A stretch of DNA of 25,675 bases from CALFXN01 sp964451935 (GCA_964451935.1 CAYVKE010000035.1:1-25675); one strand, 5' to 3'; counted from the first letter of the stretch, positions 1 through 8,377 are shown. Translations and numbers: made by a program. The notes: a model not told the origin generated them from the sequence alone.

Positions 1-19
1 TCGTATTGTCCGAAACTTT

Positions 20-2425
20 TTACCGAAGCAGTGACAGCACTGCCTGCGGCAGCTGGTTCGCCTGCGCGAGCATGGAGTTGCCCGCCTGCATGAGGATATT
101 GAGCTTCGTGAAGTTCATCATTTCCTTCGCCATATCGAGGTCGCGGATACGGCTCTCGGCCGCAGTCATGTTCGTGCTGGCGACGGTCAGGTTGTTGATG
201 GTGTGCTCCAACCTGTTCTGGTAGGCACCGAGCTTGCTGCGCTGCTTGGACACACTGTCGATCGCGCTGTCGATGACGGTGATCGAACGAGCCGCCGATT
301 CGCGATCCGTCACGAGGATGTTACTCACACCGAGAGCGGAGGCGCTCATGTTCCCGATGTTGATCCCCATGTCCTCGCTCTCGTTGGCGCCGATCTGGAA
401 GACCGTCGTGTTGTCCGCAAGGTGGAGCGTCGTCTCGTAGATATTCGCACTGTCGGTCGAAAGACGGAACGCCTTCGCGCTCTCGCTCCATTCGGCCTTG
501 ACGTTCGCCATCGCGTCGAACTCGACGTCGACGTTCGGGTTGATCACGCCGTAGAGCATATTTCCGGTCACCTTGACGTTCGAAGCGACCGTGTTCCCGC
601 TGTGTGCGTCCGCGATCGACACACGGTACGAACTCTCGGAAGACTTCTGGATCACGTTGAGGCTCAGCGCCTTGATGACATCCTCGTCGCCAGCGAAATT
701 CAGCTCTCCCGCCTTGCCGGCGATCAGCGACCGGATCACGTAGGTGCCTTCGACTGACTCCGACGTTCCGTCCGTCTCGGTCTCGACGAAATCAACGAAA
801 CGATCCGTGCCGGCGTCGACATACTGCGCCTGACCGAGTTGAAAGGCGATCGCGTCGTTCAGCTTGGATTCGACGTCCCGAAGCGTATCCGTCGAGTTCA
901 GTGTAATGGTCGTCTGCTTCCCGTCGCCCTGCGTCAGGGTGAGCACCTGCGGATCCTCGAGCATGAACTTGCCGTTCGCGTCCCAGAACTTGTCGAGGTC
1001 CCGAAGCTGCACGTCCCCCTTGGCGACTTGTCCGACATACGCCGCATCGAAACTCGCCAGAACAACATCCCCAGCAGCTGTGAGATTATCGTTGAACTGA
1101 AGAACTATGTCGGACTCATACAGCGTACCGTTGGCGGTGTTCAGGAAGAAGTTTCGGAAATGAACGTCCTTTCCGATCAATGCAGACGCAACGAGCGAGA
1201 ATGAACGGTCATGCAAAAGAGTCTGAACTCCAGTTGTGCTTCCTGCCGTGACGTAAGTTCCAGCCGAGTTCGCATTCGGCCCCCAGAAGCCGTTCCAAGT
1301 GGAGTTCACAGTACCAGAAATCGCTACAGTCACATCCGCAGCGGCGGTCATACCAAGCGCCGTGCTGGCGACGCCAACTCCAACATAAGAAAGGACGACC
1401 TTGTCGCCAATCGAGTAGTCTTGGGAACCCCCCGGGTCACCGGCTGTTACGCCAAGAGCGAGCGTATTCCCGGACAATCCGATATTGATCAGACTGACTG
1501 CCGTCTCTCCGATGACGAGATCCTCTTTGACCTTCGTAAGGACCGATCCGTCGTTCAGAAGCATATTGGAAACCGCCCGGAAGGTGACCTGGTTCGTCGA
1601 TGTCGAGACGTTGACGACCTCAAGATATATCGACGCTCCGGCGACACCTTGAACGTCCGCAGCAACCTCCGCGAGGACGGCAGTCGTGCCGAAGTACTGG
1701 ATGCCCGTCAAATCTGCTGTCGCAGCGCCAGCATCTTTCGTGACATTATACGTTCCGGCAGGAAGATTGTCGACCCGGACATTTTCAAGTCCGACGGCAT
1801 CGTTTTTCGTTACGTTCATGATCACGTTCTCGTGCTTGATCTTGAAGATATCGGACTTCTGTACCTGCGCGTCGCCGGGATCCGCGATGACGCTGATCTT
1901 GTAGTTCCCCTCGAGCGCGGCCTTCTGCCCGAACTGGTCGACCTGACGCAGTCCGCCCCGGATGAACGCCTTCGTCGCGAGGTTGTCCGAGGACCACAGC
2001 GCGGCGGCGCTTCCGTCGAGAAGCTGCTTCTTGTTGAATTGTGTCGTCGTGGAGATCCGATCGATTTCGTCAGTGAGCTGGTTGATTTCGTCCTGGATGT
2101 AGCTCCGGTCCTGCGACGTCAGTGTGTCGTTCGCGGCCTGGACGGACAGCTCGCGCATTCTCTGCAGGATGGAATGGGTCTCGTTGAGCGCTCCCTCAGC
2201 GGTCTGGATCATCGAAATACCGTCCTGCGAATTGCGGACAGCCTGATCAAGCCCGCTGATCTGGGCGCGCATCTTCTCGCTGATCGCAAGTCCAGCTGCA
2301 TCATCAGCGGCGCTGTTGATCCGAAGACCTGTGGAGAGCTTGTTGATCGACTTCTGCAGCAGATTATTCGTCGCACTCAGCGAATTGTACGCAAATAGAG
2401 CCGGTATGTTGTGGTACACTCTCAT
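20..2425 (-). CDS. fliC: Flagellin, large form (801 aa)
   Basis: Structural subunit of the flagellar filament, exported by the flagellar type III system. Residues 1-138 are a typical flagellin N-terminal D0/D1 region: a heptad-rich helix with the LSTGLRINSAADDAAGLAIS motif near residues 30-49, then RELSVQAANDT near 91-101. The last 80 or so residues form the matching C-terminal D1/D0 helix, ending LPQAVLSLLR. Between them lies a Ser/Thr/Val/Gly-rich variable region of about 570 residues with no recognised motif, making the protein much longer than the roughly 275-500 residues of common flagellins. The ATG has a strong AGGAGGT Shine-Dalgarno 7 nt upstream and a leader with candidate CsrA sites. 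A sigma-28 promoter match lies in the preceding maf gene. The surface-exposed centre is a plausible glycosylation target of the two neighbouring Maf proteins; that link is inference. The terminator, if any, lies outside the window. Confidence 0.97.
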   Translation of the reverse strand: MRVYHNIPALFAYNSLSATNNLLQKSINKLSTGLRINSAADDAAGLAISEKMRAQISGLDQAVRNSQDGISMIQTAEGALNETHSILQRMRELSVQAANDTLTSQDRSYIQDEINQLTDEIDRISTTTQFNKKQLLDGSAAALWSSDNLATKAFIRGGLRQVDQFGQKAALEGNYKISVIADPGDAQVQKSDIFKIKHENVIMNVTKNDAVGLENVRVDNLPAGTYNVTKDAGAATADLTGIQYFGTTAVLAEVAADVQGVAGASIYLEVVNVSTSTNQVTFRAVSNMLLNDGSVLTKVKEDLVIGETAVSLINIGLSGNTLALGVTAGDPGGSQDYSIGDKVVLSYVGVGVASTALGMTAAADVTVAISGTVNSTWNGFWGPNANSAGTYVTAGSTTGVQTLLHDRSFSLVASALIGKDVHFRNFFLNTANGTLYESDIVLQFNDNLTAAGDVVLASFDAAYVGQVAKGDVQLRDLDKFWDANGKFMLEDPQVLTLTQGDGKQTTITLNSTDTLRDVESKLNDAIAFQLGQAQYVDAGTDRFVDFVETETDGTSESVEGTYVIRSLIAGKAGELNFAGDEDVIKALSLNVIQKSSESSYRVSIADAHSGNTVASNVKVTGNMLYGVINPNVDVEFDAMANVKAEWSESAKAFRLSTDSANIYETTLHLADNTTVFQIGANESEDMGINIGNMSASALGVSNILVTDRESAARSITVIDSAIDSVSKQRSKLGAYQNRLEHTINNLTVASTNMTAAESRIRDLDMAKEMMNFTKLNILMQAGNSMLAQANQLPQAVLSLLR

Positions 2426-2432
2426 TTTCGTT

Positions 2433-2442
2433 ACCTCCTTGT
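2433..2442 (-). promoter_or_regulatory. Flagellin Shine-Dalgarno coinciding with a CsrA-type site
   Basis: On the minus strand this reads ACAAGGAGGT, matching 9 of 10 positions of the CsrA core consensus ACARGGAUGU. It is also the ribosome binding site of flagellin, 7 nt before the ATG. CsrA bound here would block initiation, as at BS2 of the B. subtilis hag leader. Any strong Shine-Dalgarno contains GGA, so the site is convincing mainly because of the upstream hairpin and the nearby csrA gene. Confidence 0.6.
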
Positions 2443-2450
2443 TGTCGTAT

Positions 2451-2468
2451 GACGGCGTCCCTGCCGTC
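2451..2468 (-). promoter_or_regulatory. Flagellin leader hairpin with GGA loop (candidate CsrA site)
   Basis: The minus strand reads GACGGC-AGGGAC-GCCGTC, a perfect 6-bp GC-rich stem closing a 6-nt loop that contains GGGA. Its GGA lies 22 nt upstream of the GGA in the Shine-Dalgarno, a spacing suited to bridging by one CsrA dimer. There is no following T-tract, so it is not an intrinsic terminator. Confidence 0.55.
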
Positions 2469-2519
2469 GACTATGAAGCGTGAAGCGCATCTTCCAGTAT
2501 CCGCTTTTCTCCGTGTCTT

Positions 2520-5231
2520 TCAGTCACCCCCAAGCGTTTCGTCGTTCTTTGTTTTTATATCGGCTTCTTCAAGAAAAACCTTAACCCCTGTTTCGTTCAA
2601 ATACTCAATCATCGCGTTCGGCCATCGGAATCCCGCCCGTTCCAGCATCGTTCTGTCCCTCCAGAGTCTTTCAAGCGCGTTCTTCGATGCGACGGCAATG
2701 CCCGGATCAACTGCATACCGGCAGTTTAAAGCCGTATCGAGCAACCATTTCGCATTCGGAAGACTGCTTCCGGGAAATCGCTCCGTTCCGCACTCAATGA
2801 GCTTCCATATCCATTCAAAGGCTTCAGGAAGATCATGACGGGACAAGGCCTCTTCAGCCCTGTTTCTGTACTCAAGAATGGACATTTCGAGGCCCTTCGA
2901 CGCATCAAGATTCCGATATCGTTTATAAAATTTTCGTTGCTCCTGAAGAATCCATTCACGAAGGTTCCTGATTTCTTCATCACGCTCCGGAAGAAAAGAA
3001 ACCGCACTGTTGGTCAACTCGATGGCTTTCGAAAAATTCGGGATAACGCACAAATCGTGTGTCGCTTCGAATCGCGCCCAATCGAGAAAGAACTCGCCAA
3101 TAAACTGCGTTGCTTGTTTCGATCCCTGCGAATGTTCATACACATTTTTCATTATTCTTCGAGCTTCAAAAGAGCGTCCTTGCAGAAACAAGAAACGCGC
3201 AATATTCCAGGATCCTAGCGGATCATGTTCGCCCAGAGCGACATCGATGCGACAGAGGGAATCGGAAATCAACAGAGCCTGTTCAGAAAGAGGATCGACA
3301 TTTTCTGTGGAAGAAAGCCCCTCCACCATACGACCAAGATCATCTTCCTGAAAAACTGTGTCCGCCAGCACGCCGTGCGTTTGAGCCTTCAGAATCTCCC
3401 GAATGTATTGAAGCCACTGTCGCAGAAAGGCTACGTTGATTCTATGCGATCGGACGATCTCCTCATTCATCGTTCTCCAGGCCGTCACTTGTTCCGTGTT
3501 CTCCATAAAACGGTTCACCGCGAGCACTGTTCCCGCAAGGTGTGTATAGCTCTGTCCAATGAAGGAGAGGACCGGATGCATTCCGTGACAATCATCGAGG
3601 AAGCCGGCAACCCCGAAGGCGTACTCCCTTCGTTTCTCGGGGAGCAAGGCGGCTGCCGTCGCATTTCTTATACCCTCCTCCATCTTTCCAAGGTATTCAT
3701 CACAGCGATCAAGCGCCGCAAACGCGTTTTCGATTCGTTCCAAGAGACGGGCAGTCTCTGTCTCCCCGAGCGGCGCCGGTCGGATCTCCTCCGGTTTCCA
3801 TTCCTTTACCGGCTTGCCGCTGACCTCTTCATCTAAGAAAGCCAGTAAAGGGAGGACATCTGTCCCTCGAATCAAAGCCCCCCCCTCGGTACAGTCACAG
3901 ACTCTGGAGCGGTCTCCATACGCCTCGAGAAAGCGCTCGAATATCTGCAAGAAACTCAGCCACAGCTTGTGCGTCTGCACCGTTCCGCCGAGCGCACCCG
4001 GAACCTCGATGCGCTCGCGCGACTTCTCGATCGCGATAATGCCTTCAGAAACCGCACCCGAAATATGCGTGCGCTGGTCTTCGGCGTACGCAAGATCCTG
4101 TCCGATCAAGGCGATCGCAGGGGCATTCATCACGATTCCCAGGGATAGTCCCATGTGCGCGACGGACATCCCCGACGCGAAAATCGTCCGCCCAAGAATT
4201 TGCCCGACGAGCCACCTGTCCGCGGGGCTTTCAAGTTTTCCGACAATAATATTCGGCCCAGGCCAGCGCCCGGCGATCAGCGGATGGCTGACCGATTGCG
4301 AGAGAAGGAGGATCTTTTTGCATTCCTCGGGGAACTCATCGAGAACAGGCGGCACCCATGTCTCATAGGTAATCAATGGGCGTTCGATCGTCGTGACGAC
4401 ATGCGGCCGTATTCCGCGCCGCAAAAGAGGAAGCAGGACCGTGTCGCACGCAACGATGACGCACTTGTCCTCCATCCCCTTCAGGAGATCGACGTTCTTC
4501 TCGAGCGAGGGGCCCGAAGCGACGCAGACGAACGGCTTCCCGTGTATGTGTTCCTTGAGCTGATCAAAGGCGGGACTTCGAAGAATCCGAAAGGTGTTCA
4601 GAGCGCCGTGCCGGATGCCGAGCAATGTATCTTCAGGCGAATTCCCCAGTGAAACCAGCCGGTAAACGACTTCTTCGCTGAATCGCTTCCCGACGGCCCG
4701 TTCTGCGTCAGAGCGGATTTCCTGCATTCCCTTGTGAATGGCTGAAACAGCGTCCGCTATCGGATAAATACCGATCGGGATGACGTTGTGCTCGAACGCC
4801 TCGTCGATTAGCGGACGATCCTCATATACGATGAAACTGATCCTGCAGCCCTTGGGAAGCGCCATGAAAACGGAGGTCGAGGCAAGCGCATGAAGCAACA
4901 CGAGGACGGACGGCTCGATGACGATGACCGCAAGCGCGTCCCTGGGCAGAGCCCGCAAGATGTGGAACAAATACGGCGGGCATCCCGCGCCGTGAACGAG
5001 GTACACGGCGCCTTTCGCGAGTTTTGGGCGTGACGTTTCCTCAGGCGACGGTTCAAAAAAGGGACGCTCCGTTAATCCGGAGATCCACCGCCCCGCTGAA
5101 GTCTCGCTGATGACCGGTTCGGGGAAGCGTCCCAGGCCTTGAGCGGCTTCGCGGAGCCGCGCCGCCAGCTTCGGCTGGGAGCGCTCCAGGGTCTTCAGGT
5201 TTTTTTCGAGGAGTTCCGGCAAAACCGCCAC
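2520..5231 (-). CDS. Maf/DUF115 motility-associated glycosyltransferase, copy nearest flagellin
   Basis: Predicted cytoplasmic glycosyltransferase of the Maf (motility-associated factor) family, whose characterised members modify flagellin Ser/Thr with nonulosonic acids or related sugars before export. The DUF115/MptE-like core lies at about residues 208-385, with ASGPSLEKN near 238-246, GQDLAYAED near 377-385 and a downstream CTEGGALIRGT near 447-457. The C-terminal half is a long helical region with no clear catalytic motif. It is paralogous to the gene on the other side of fliW-csrA. Two GTG starts are possible. The one at 5231 is preferred because AAAGGTGG lies 8 nt upstream and the csrA stop TAA ends one base before it. 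The other, at 5243, has its Shine-Dalgarno almost touching the start. The last third is clearly more AT-rich than the neighbourhood. The sugar donor cannot be read from the sequence. Confidence 0.88.
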   Translation of the reverse strand: MAVLPELLEKNLKTLERSQPKLAARLREAAQGLGRFPEPVISETSAGRWISGLTERPFFEPSPEETSRPKLAKGAVYLVHGAGCPPYLFHILRALPRDALAVIVIEPSVLVLLHALASTSVFMALPKGCRISFIVYEDRPLIDEAFEHNVIPIGIYPIADAVSAIHKGMQEIRSDAERAVGKRFSEEVVYRLVSLGNSPEDTLLGIRHGALNTFRILRSPAFDQLKEHIHGKPFVCVASGPSLEKNVDLLKGMEDKCVIVACDTVLLPLLRRGIRPHVVTTIERPLITYETWVPPVLDEFPEECKKILLLSQSVSHPLIAGRWPGPNIIVGKLESPADRWLVGQILGRTIFASGMSVAHMGLSLGIVMNAPAIALIGQDLAYAEDQRTHISGAVSEGIIAIEKSRERIEVPGALGGTVQTHKLWLSFLQIFERFLEAYGDRSRVCDCTEGGALIRGTDVLPLLAFLDEEVSGKPVKEWKPEEIRPAPLGETETARLLERIENAFAALDRCDEYLGKMEEGIRNATAAALLPEKRREYAFGVAGFLDDCHGMHPVLSFIGQSYTHLAGTVLAVNRFMENTEQVTAWRTMNEEIVRSHRINVAFLRQWLQYIREILKAQTHGVLADTVFQEDDLGRMVEGLSSTENVDPLSEQALLISDSLCRIDVALGEHDPLGSWNIARFLFLQGRSFEARRIMKNVYEHSQGSKQATQFIGEFFLDWARFEATHDLCVIPNFSKAIELTNSAVSFLPERDEEIRNLREWILQEQRKFYKRYRNLDASKGLEMSILEYRNRAEEALSRHDLPEAFEWIWKLIECGTERFPGSSLPNAKWLLDTALNCRYAVDPGIAVASKNALERLWRDRTMLERAGFRWPNAMIEYLNETGVKVFLEEADIKTKNDETLGGD
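2557..2583 (-). promoter_or_regulatory. Sigma-28 (FliA/SigD) promoter for flagellin
   Basis: The minus strand has TAAGGTTT (2583-2576), exactly 11 nt, then GCCGATAT (2564-2557). The enterobacterial sigma-28 consensus is TAAAGTTT-N11-GCCGATAA, so each box matches 7 of 8 with exact spacing. It lies within the last codons of the upstream maf gene and would start transcription near 2550, giving a leader of about 125 nt. The anti-sigma factor gene flgM in the same window supports use of sigma-28. Confidence 0.75.
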
Positions 5232-5232
5232 G

Positions 5233-5469
5233 TTACTTGCCACCTTTCCGGATCAATTCGTTCAGGTCGTCGATCTTTTCGGGCGCAGTTTTCACTGCTG
5301 CAACGTTTACATCCCTGACTTCCGTCAGCAGCTCGCGTCTCCAGACCGGGATCTTCTTGGGCGCGCTGATGCCCAGTTTAACCGCGTCTCCCCGGATTTC
5401 GAGGACTTCAACGACGATTTCCTCCCCGATTACAAGCGCTTCGCCGGTCTTTCGAGAAAGAACCAGCAT
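5233..5469 (-). CDS. csrA: CsrA translational regulator (78 aa)
   Basis: Small dimeric RNA-binding protein that binds GGA motifs in mRNA leaders. It starts with the family signature MLVLSRKTGE and keeps IGISAPKK-type strands and an arginine (WRREL, about residue 45) at the place of the RNA-contacting Arg44 of E. coli CsrA. The C-terminal tail after residue 55 is longer than in E. coli (61 aa) and close in length to B. subtilis CsrA (74 aa). FliW acts allosterically on that extended tail in Bacillus-type CsrA. The ATG is 2 nt beyond the fliW stop with only a weak AGAGG, so translation is probably coupled to fliW. The gene end touches the start of the downstream maf gene. The likely main target is the flagellin leader at 2426-2550. 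Confidence 0.97.
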   Translation of the reverse strand: MLVLSRKTGEALVIGEEIVVEVLEIRGDAVKLGISAPKKIPVWRRELLTEVRDVNVAAVKTAPEKIDDLNELIRKGGK

Positions 5470-5471
5470 GT

Positions 5472-5954
5472 TCAGGCCTCTGCGCGTACTCGCGCCGCCT
5501 CTTCAGAAAGCTGACGCCGGGTTTCTTCGGGGAACACGAGGTGCCGGACGCCATAGTCCTCGTTGAGTGCGATGACCTGGCACCCGAGGTTCAGCCGCTT
5601 GTTGATGACGACCGGCGCCCGGAGGTTGACGGTCATGTCCCACGGCGCATCCGGCGGGATCGCGACGACGCAGACGAGAACGAGATCATCCGCGTTCTCG
5701 GGGCGTATGGTCTCGAGTTCGGAATCCGGAACCTTCGCGTCATATTCGGTACAGACCGCGTGCGGGGCCATTATCGGAAGGGCGATTGAGCCGTCCTCCA
5801 GATTCTGAAGCCATTTGATCGGGTGTTCCTGCTCGCCGAGGATATACCAGTCCTTGTTTTCCTCGAATCCGGGAATTCCGTGCGGGAACCGGATGATGTT
5901 GTCTTCGTTGATTGTGACGTTACCGAACCTTGTTGTCGCACACGTTCGCGGCAT
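5472..5954 (-). CDS. fliW: FliW flagellar assembly factor, CsrA antagonist (160 aa)
   Basis: Cytoplasmic partner-switch protein. Free flagellin sequesters FliW; once flagellin is exported, FliW binds CsrA and lifts repression of flagellin translation (mechanism established in B. subtilis). Family features visible are FPHGIPGFEE near residues 23-32, WLQNLED near 48-54, and the C-terminal MTVNLRAPVVIN followed by GCQVIALNEDYGVRH. The length is normal for the family. Its start lies 35 nt inside the end of the upstream maf gene. GGAAGGAG sits about 12 nt before the ATG, slightly long but the best available, since the nearer TTG is out of frame. It directly precedes csrA, the usual order. Confidence 0.96.
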   Translation of the reverse strand: MPRTCATTRFGNVTINEDNIIRFPHGIPGFEENKDWYILGEQEHPIKWLQNLEDGSIALPIMAPHAVCTEYDAKVPDSELETIRPENADDLVLVCVVAIPPDAPWDMTVNLRAPVVINKRLNLGCQVIALNEDYGVRHLVFPEETRRQLSEEAARVRAEA

Positions 5955-8367
5955 GATCGCAATCCGCTCCTTCCTTTATCGGCCGCCTGAAGAACGGCGC
6001 CAGAAACTCCATTTTCGCCCTGCCTGCATCTTTCTCCAACAGCCGAACTGTCTTCTCAAGGGACTCCTTTTCCGCGACGGATCGCCTCATCGCACCGATA
6101 GCACTTCTCTCCCGGAACAGCAGGATGTTTTGTTCGTGCTTTCGGATCCATGTCCGGAGAAGTCGGCGTAAAAGGTCGTCGATTTCGTTCCTGTGCGGTT
6201 CCAAGCGAAAGACCTCGGCAAGAAGCGCTCGGGCTTTTCCGAATTCCGGATTCCAGCACAAGTCCGCCGAAACAAGGCATGTAACCCACCGGATCAGGAT
6301 CCCCGGGGCACCGTTCATGTTTTCGCAGTCCGACGAAATGTATTCAAAAATCCGGGCGGCTTCTTCAAAGCGTTTTTCTTTCATATAGTGGAACGCCGCC
6401 CGCAAAAGCGATGATTCCGGGAAACCCGGGGCAGTCGGCTCGACCCGGGAAAGCAGAAGGTCGATCGTTATGGCGTCGCGGAATGTTTCTTCCCCGGTCC
6501 TTTCCAGGAGCGCGGCAAGCCGGGATTCCGGATCGTCCGCCGCCAACATAGGCGCGAGGGTTCCTTCCATTTGTCGCACCCCGTCGATGTACAAAAGCCA
6601 CCCGATGATCATTTCGACCGAGGTGGCCTGGTTTTGGAGAAATTCGCGATGTCGCCTGACCCACTGCATAAGTATCGGTCTGTCGGCTACATCCGTGAGC
6701 CGGTAGTTTTCCGTTATCAGCGTCGCAAACTGCGCCTGTCCGATATACGTCAGTATCGGCGCGGAGGTCGTCAGATCGTTCAGGATTTTCCTGACATCGC
6801 CAATGACCGCGTCACGTCTTTGCGATGTCAGAACCGGCGCTTCGAGCGTCCGGAGCAGCGCGAGCACATGATCTATCAATTGCTTCGATCGATGAAACGA
6901 TTGCTGCAACGCAAGGTATCGACGGTCGAATGCCGCGAGATCCGTTTGTCGTGAAGACGGCTCTTCGATAATGCGTTTCAGAAATTGAGGGATGGCTCCG
7001 CACGTTTCCCGAATCGGATTGTCAGCAATAAACCGGATCAACGACATAACGACCGTGCCCGGGATCAGTGCGCCTCCTTCCGTGCAATCATTCACGGGGA
7101 TCGGCATTTCGGAGGCCATTCGCGTGAAGCGGTCGATAAAATACCTCCATATCCGCGTCGTCTCGACGGTTCCGCCGTCAGAGGCAGGAACTGTTATTCG
7201 ATCTTCGTGCGGCGTCTGCATGTCGAGGCTGTGTTTTTCCCAATGAGTCTGCCCCGCATGGCTTCGCCCGTCAGCCGCGAACGCCAGATCCTGACCAATC
7301 AGCGCTACGGCGGAGCATCCCAGTGCGTTCGCAAGCCCAAGGCCCATGTGCGCCACCGATGCCCCCGAAGGGATGACGCTGCCGCCGAGCAATCCTCCGA
7401 CAATCTCCCTGTCCAGAACGATGTCGCGTTTTCCGACGACGATGACAGGCCCGGGCCACCTTCCCGCAATTCTGGGAACGCACACCGACTGGACAGCGAG
7501 GACGATGTTTTTCAGTTCCGGAGGGTTTTCGTCAAGCACTCCGCGAAAGTGATAGTCGTAGACGGCTGTTCCTCTTTCGAGAGCCGTGACGAAATGGGGA
7601 ACGATTCCGTTTTTCAGCAGTTTTCCAAGAACCGTATCGACGGCGATGATGACGATTTCGTTTTCGCGGCCTTTGAGAAGGTGAAGGTTTTTGTCGAGAG
7701 ACGGCCCTGCGGAAACGATTACGGCCGGCCAGTTTCCGAAGCGGCCCTCAAGAGGTCGCAATTTTTGCGCGAAGAGCGTCCACGGAGACGACAAGGCCAT
7801 CTGCCTGAGTCCGAGAAGGGAGTCTTCGGGCGAATTCCCGAGGTTTTCGATCTGGAACGAGAGCGCCCGTTCAAACGCGTTCGCAAGAGAGGCGCTTCGC
7901 GCCGAATGTTCCAATTCATCGTCGCCGAAACGGACGCTCGACGCGCAGCGGCCGACGAGAAAGCCGCTGTGGCCGAATGCGGCCGCGACTGCTTCGTCAA
8001 GCAGAACGCTCTCTTCCGACGTCACGAAGACGCAAATCTTTGACGTGAGAATATCCAAAACGGGGATCGTATCGAGAAAAGACGTCAGCAGAAGAGGATC
8101 GGGTTCGAGAAGAACCACGAAACGAATGTGCGGGGGCAACCGCTTGAGATATGAAGCGACCTGGTCGCATTGCTCCAGACCGAGAATATAGAGCACGGGC
8201 TCTTTCGCCAACCGATCGGGATATATGCGGTCGGCGAGGGTGTCCGTCTTTCCGGTTTTTCGGGCATCGGCGCATGCCCTGTCGCGTTTTTTCAGGCTCA
8301 GGACACGCGCCAGTTCCGGTTGTCGTTTCTTCAGAAAAAAGATGTTTCGTTCGTAATAACCGCCCAT
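5920..8367 (-). CDS. Maf/DUF115 motility-associated glycosyltransferase, copy downstream of flgL
   Basis: Second Maf-family protein (815 aa), predicted to glycosylate flagellin in the cytoplasm. The core motifs are in the same order as in its paralogue: NLGNSPEDSLLGLR near residues 175-188, SAGPSLDKN near 219-227, GQDLAFAAD near 358-366 and CTEGGALIPGT near 428-438. The strong local similarity to the copy at 2520-5231 around these motifs indicates an old duplication, while the N- and C-terminal regions have diverged. The ATG is 10 nt after the flgL stop with no clear Shine-Dalgarno, so translation probably depends on coupling to flgL. Its 3' end overlaps fliW by 35 nt. The two copies could use different sugars, act on different sites, or work on different filament proteins; the sequence does not decide. 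Confidence 0.88.
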   Translation of the reverse strand: MGGYYERNIFFLKKRQPELARVLSLKKRDRACADARKTGKTDTLADRIYPDRLAKEPVLYILGLEQCDQVASYLKRLPPHIRFVVLLEPDPLLLTSFLDTIPVLDILTSKICVFVTSEESVLLDEAVAAAFGHSGFLVGRCASSVRFGDDELEHSARSASLANAFERALSFQIENLGNSPEDSLLGLRQMALSSPWTLFAQKLRPLEGRFGNWPAVIVSAGPSLDKNLHLLKGRENEIVIIAVDTVLGKLLKNGIVPHFVTALERGTAVYDYHFRGVLDENPPELKNIVLAVQSVCVPRIAGRWPGPVIVVGKRDIVLDREIVGGLLGGSVIPSGASVAHMGLGLANALGCSAVALIGQDLAFAADGRSHAGQTHWEKHSLDMQTPHEDRITVPASDGGTVETTRIWRYFIDRFTRMASEMPIPVNDCTEGGALIPGTVVMSLIRFIADNPIRETCGAIPQFLKRIIEEPSSRQTDLAAFDRRYLALQQSFHRSKQLIDHVLALLRTLEAPVLTSQRRDAVIGDVRKILNDLTTSAPILTYIGQAQFATLITENYRLTDVADRPILMQWVRRHREFLQNQATSVEMIIGWLLYIDGVRQMEGTLAPMLAADDPESRLAALLERTGEETFRDAITIDLLLSRVEPTAPGFPESSLLRAAFHYMKEKRFEEAARIFEYISSDCENMNGAPGILIRWVTCLVSADLCWNPEFGKARALLAEVFRLEPHRNEIDDLLRRLLRTWIRKHEQNILLFRERSAIGAMRRSVAEKESLEKTVRLLEKDAGRAKMEFLAPFFRRPIKEGADCDHAANVCDNKVR

Positions 8368-8377
8368 ACGGGGTATT

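Noticed and set aside
2451..2468. Leader hairpin considered as an intrinsic terminator for the maf gene
   Set aside because: No T-run follows on the minus strand. The next bases lead into the flagellin ribosome site, so a regulatory leader element is the better reading.
2497..2522. Second sigma-28-like sequence closer to flagellin (TGAAAGAC-N10-GCGGATAC)
   Set aside because: Spacing is one base short and both boxes have more mismatches than the site at 2557-2583, which explains flagellin expression better.
5976..5983. GCCGATAA on the minus strand just before fliW, a perfect sigma-28 -10 box
   Set aside because: The -35 position 15 nt upstream reads TGGC in place of TAAA, and the bases are codons of the maf gene. 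Only half of a promoter is present.
6753..6760. GCCGATAC on the minus strand inside the flgL-proximal maf gene
   Set aside because: No TAAA-like -35 at the right distance and no gene start nearby.
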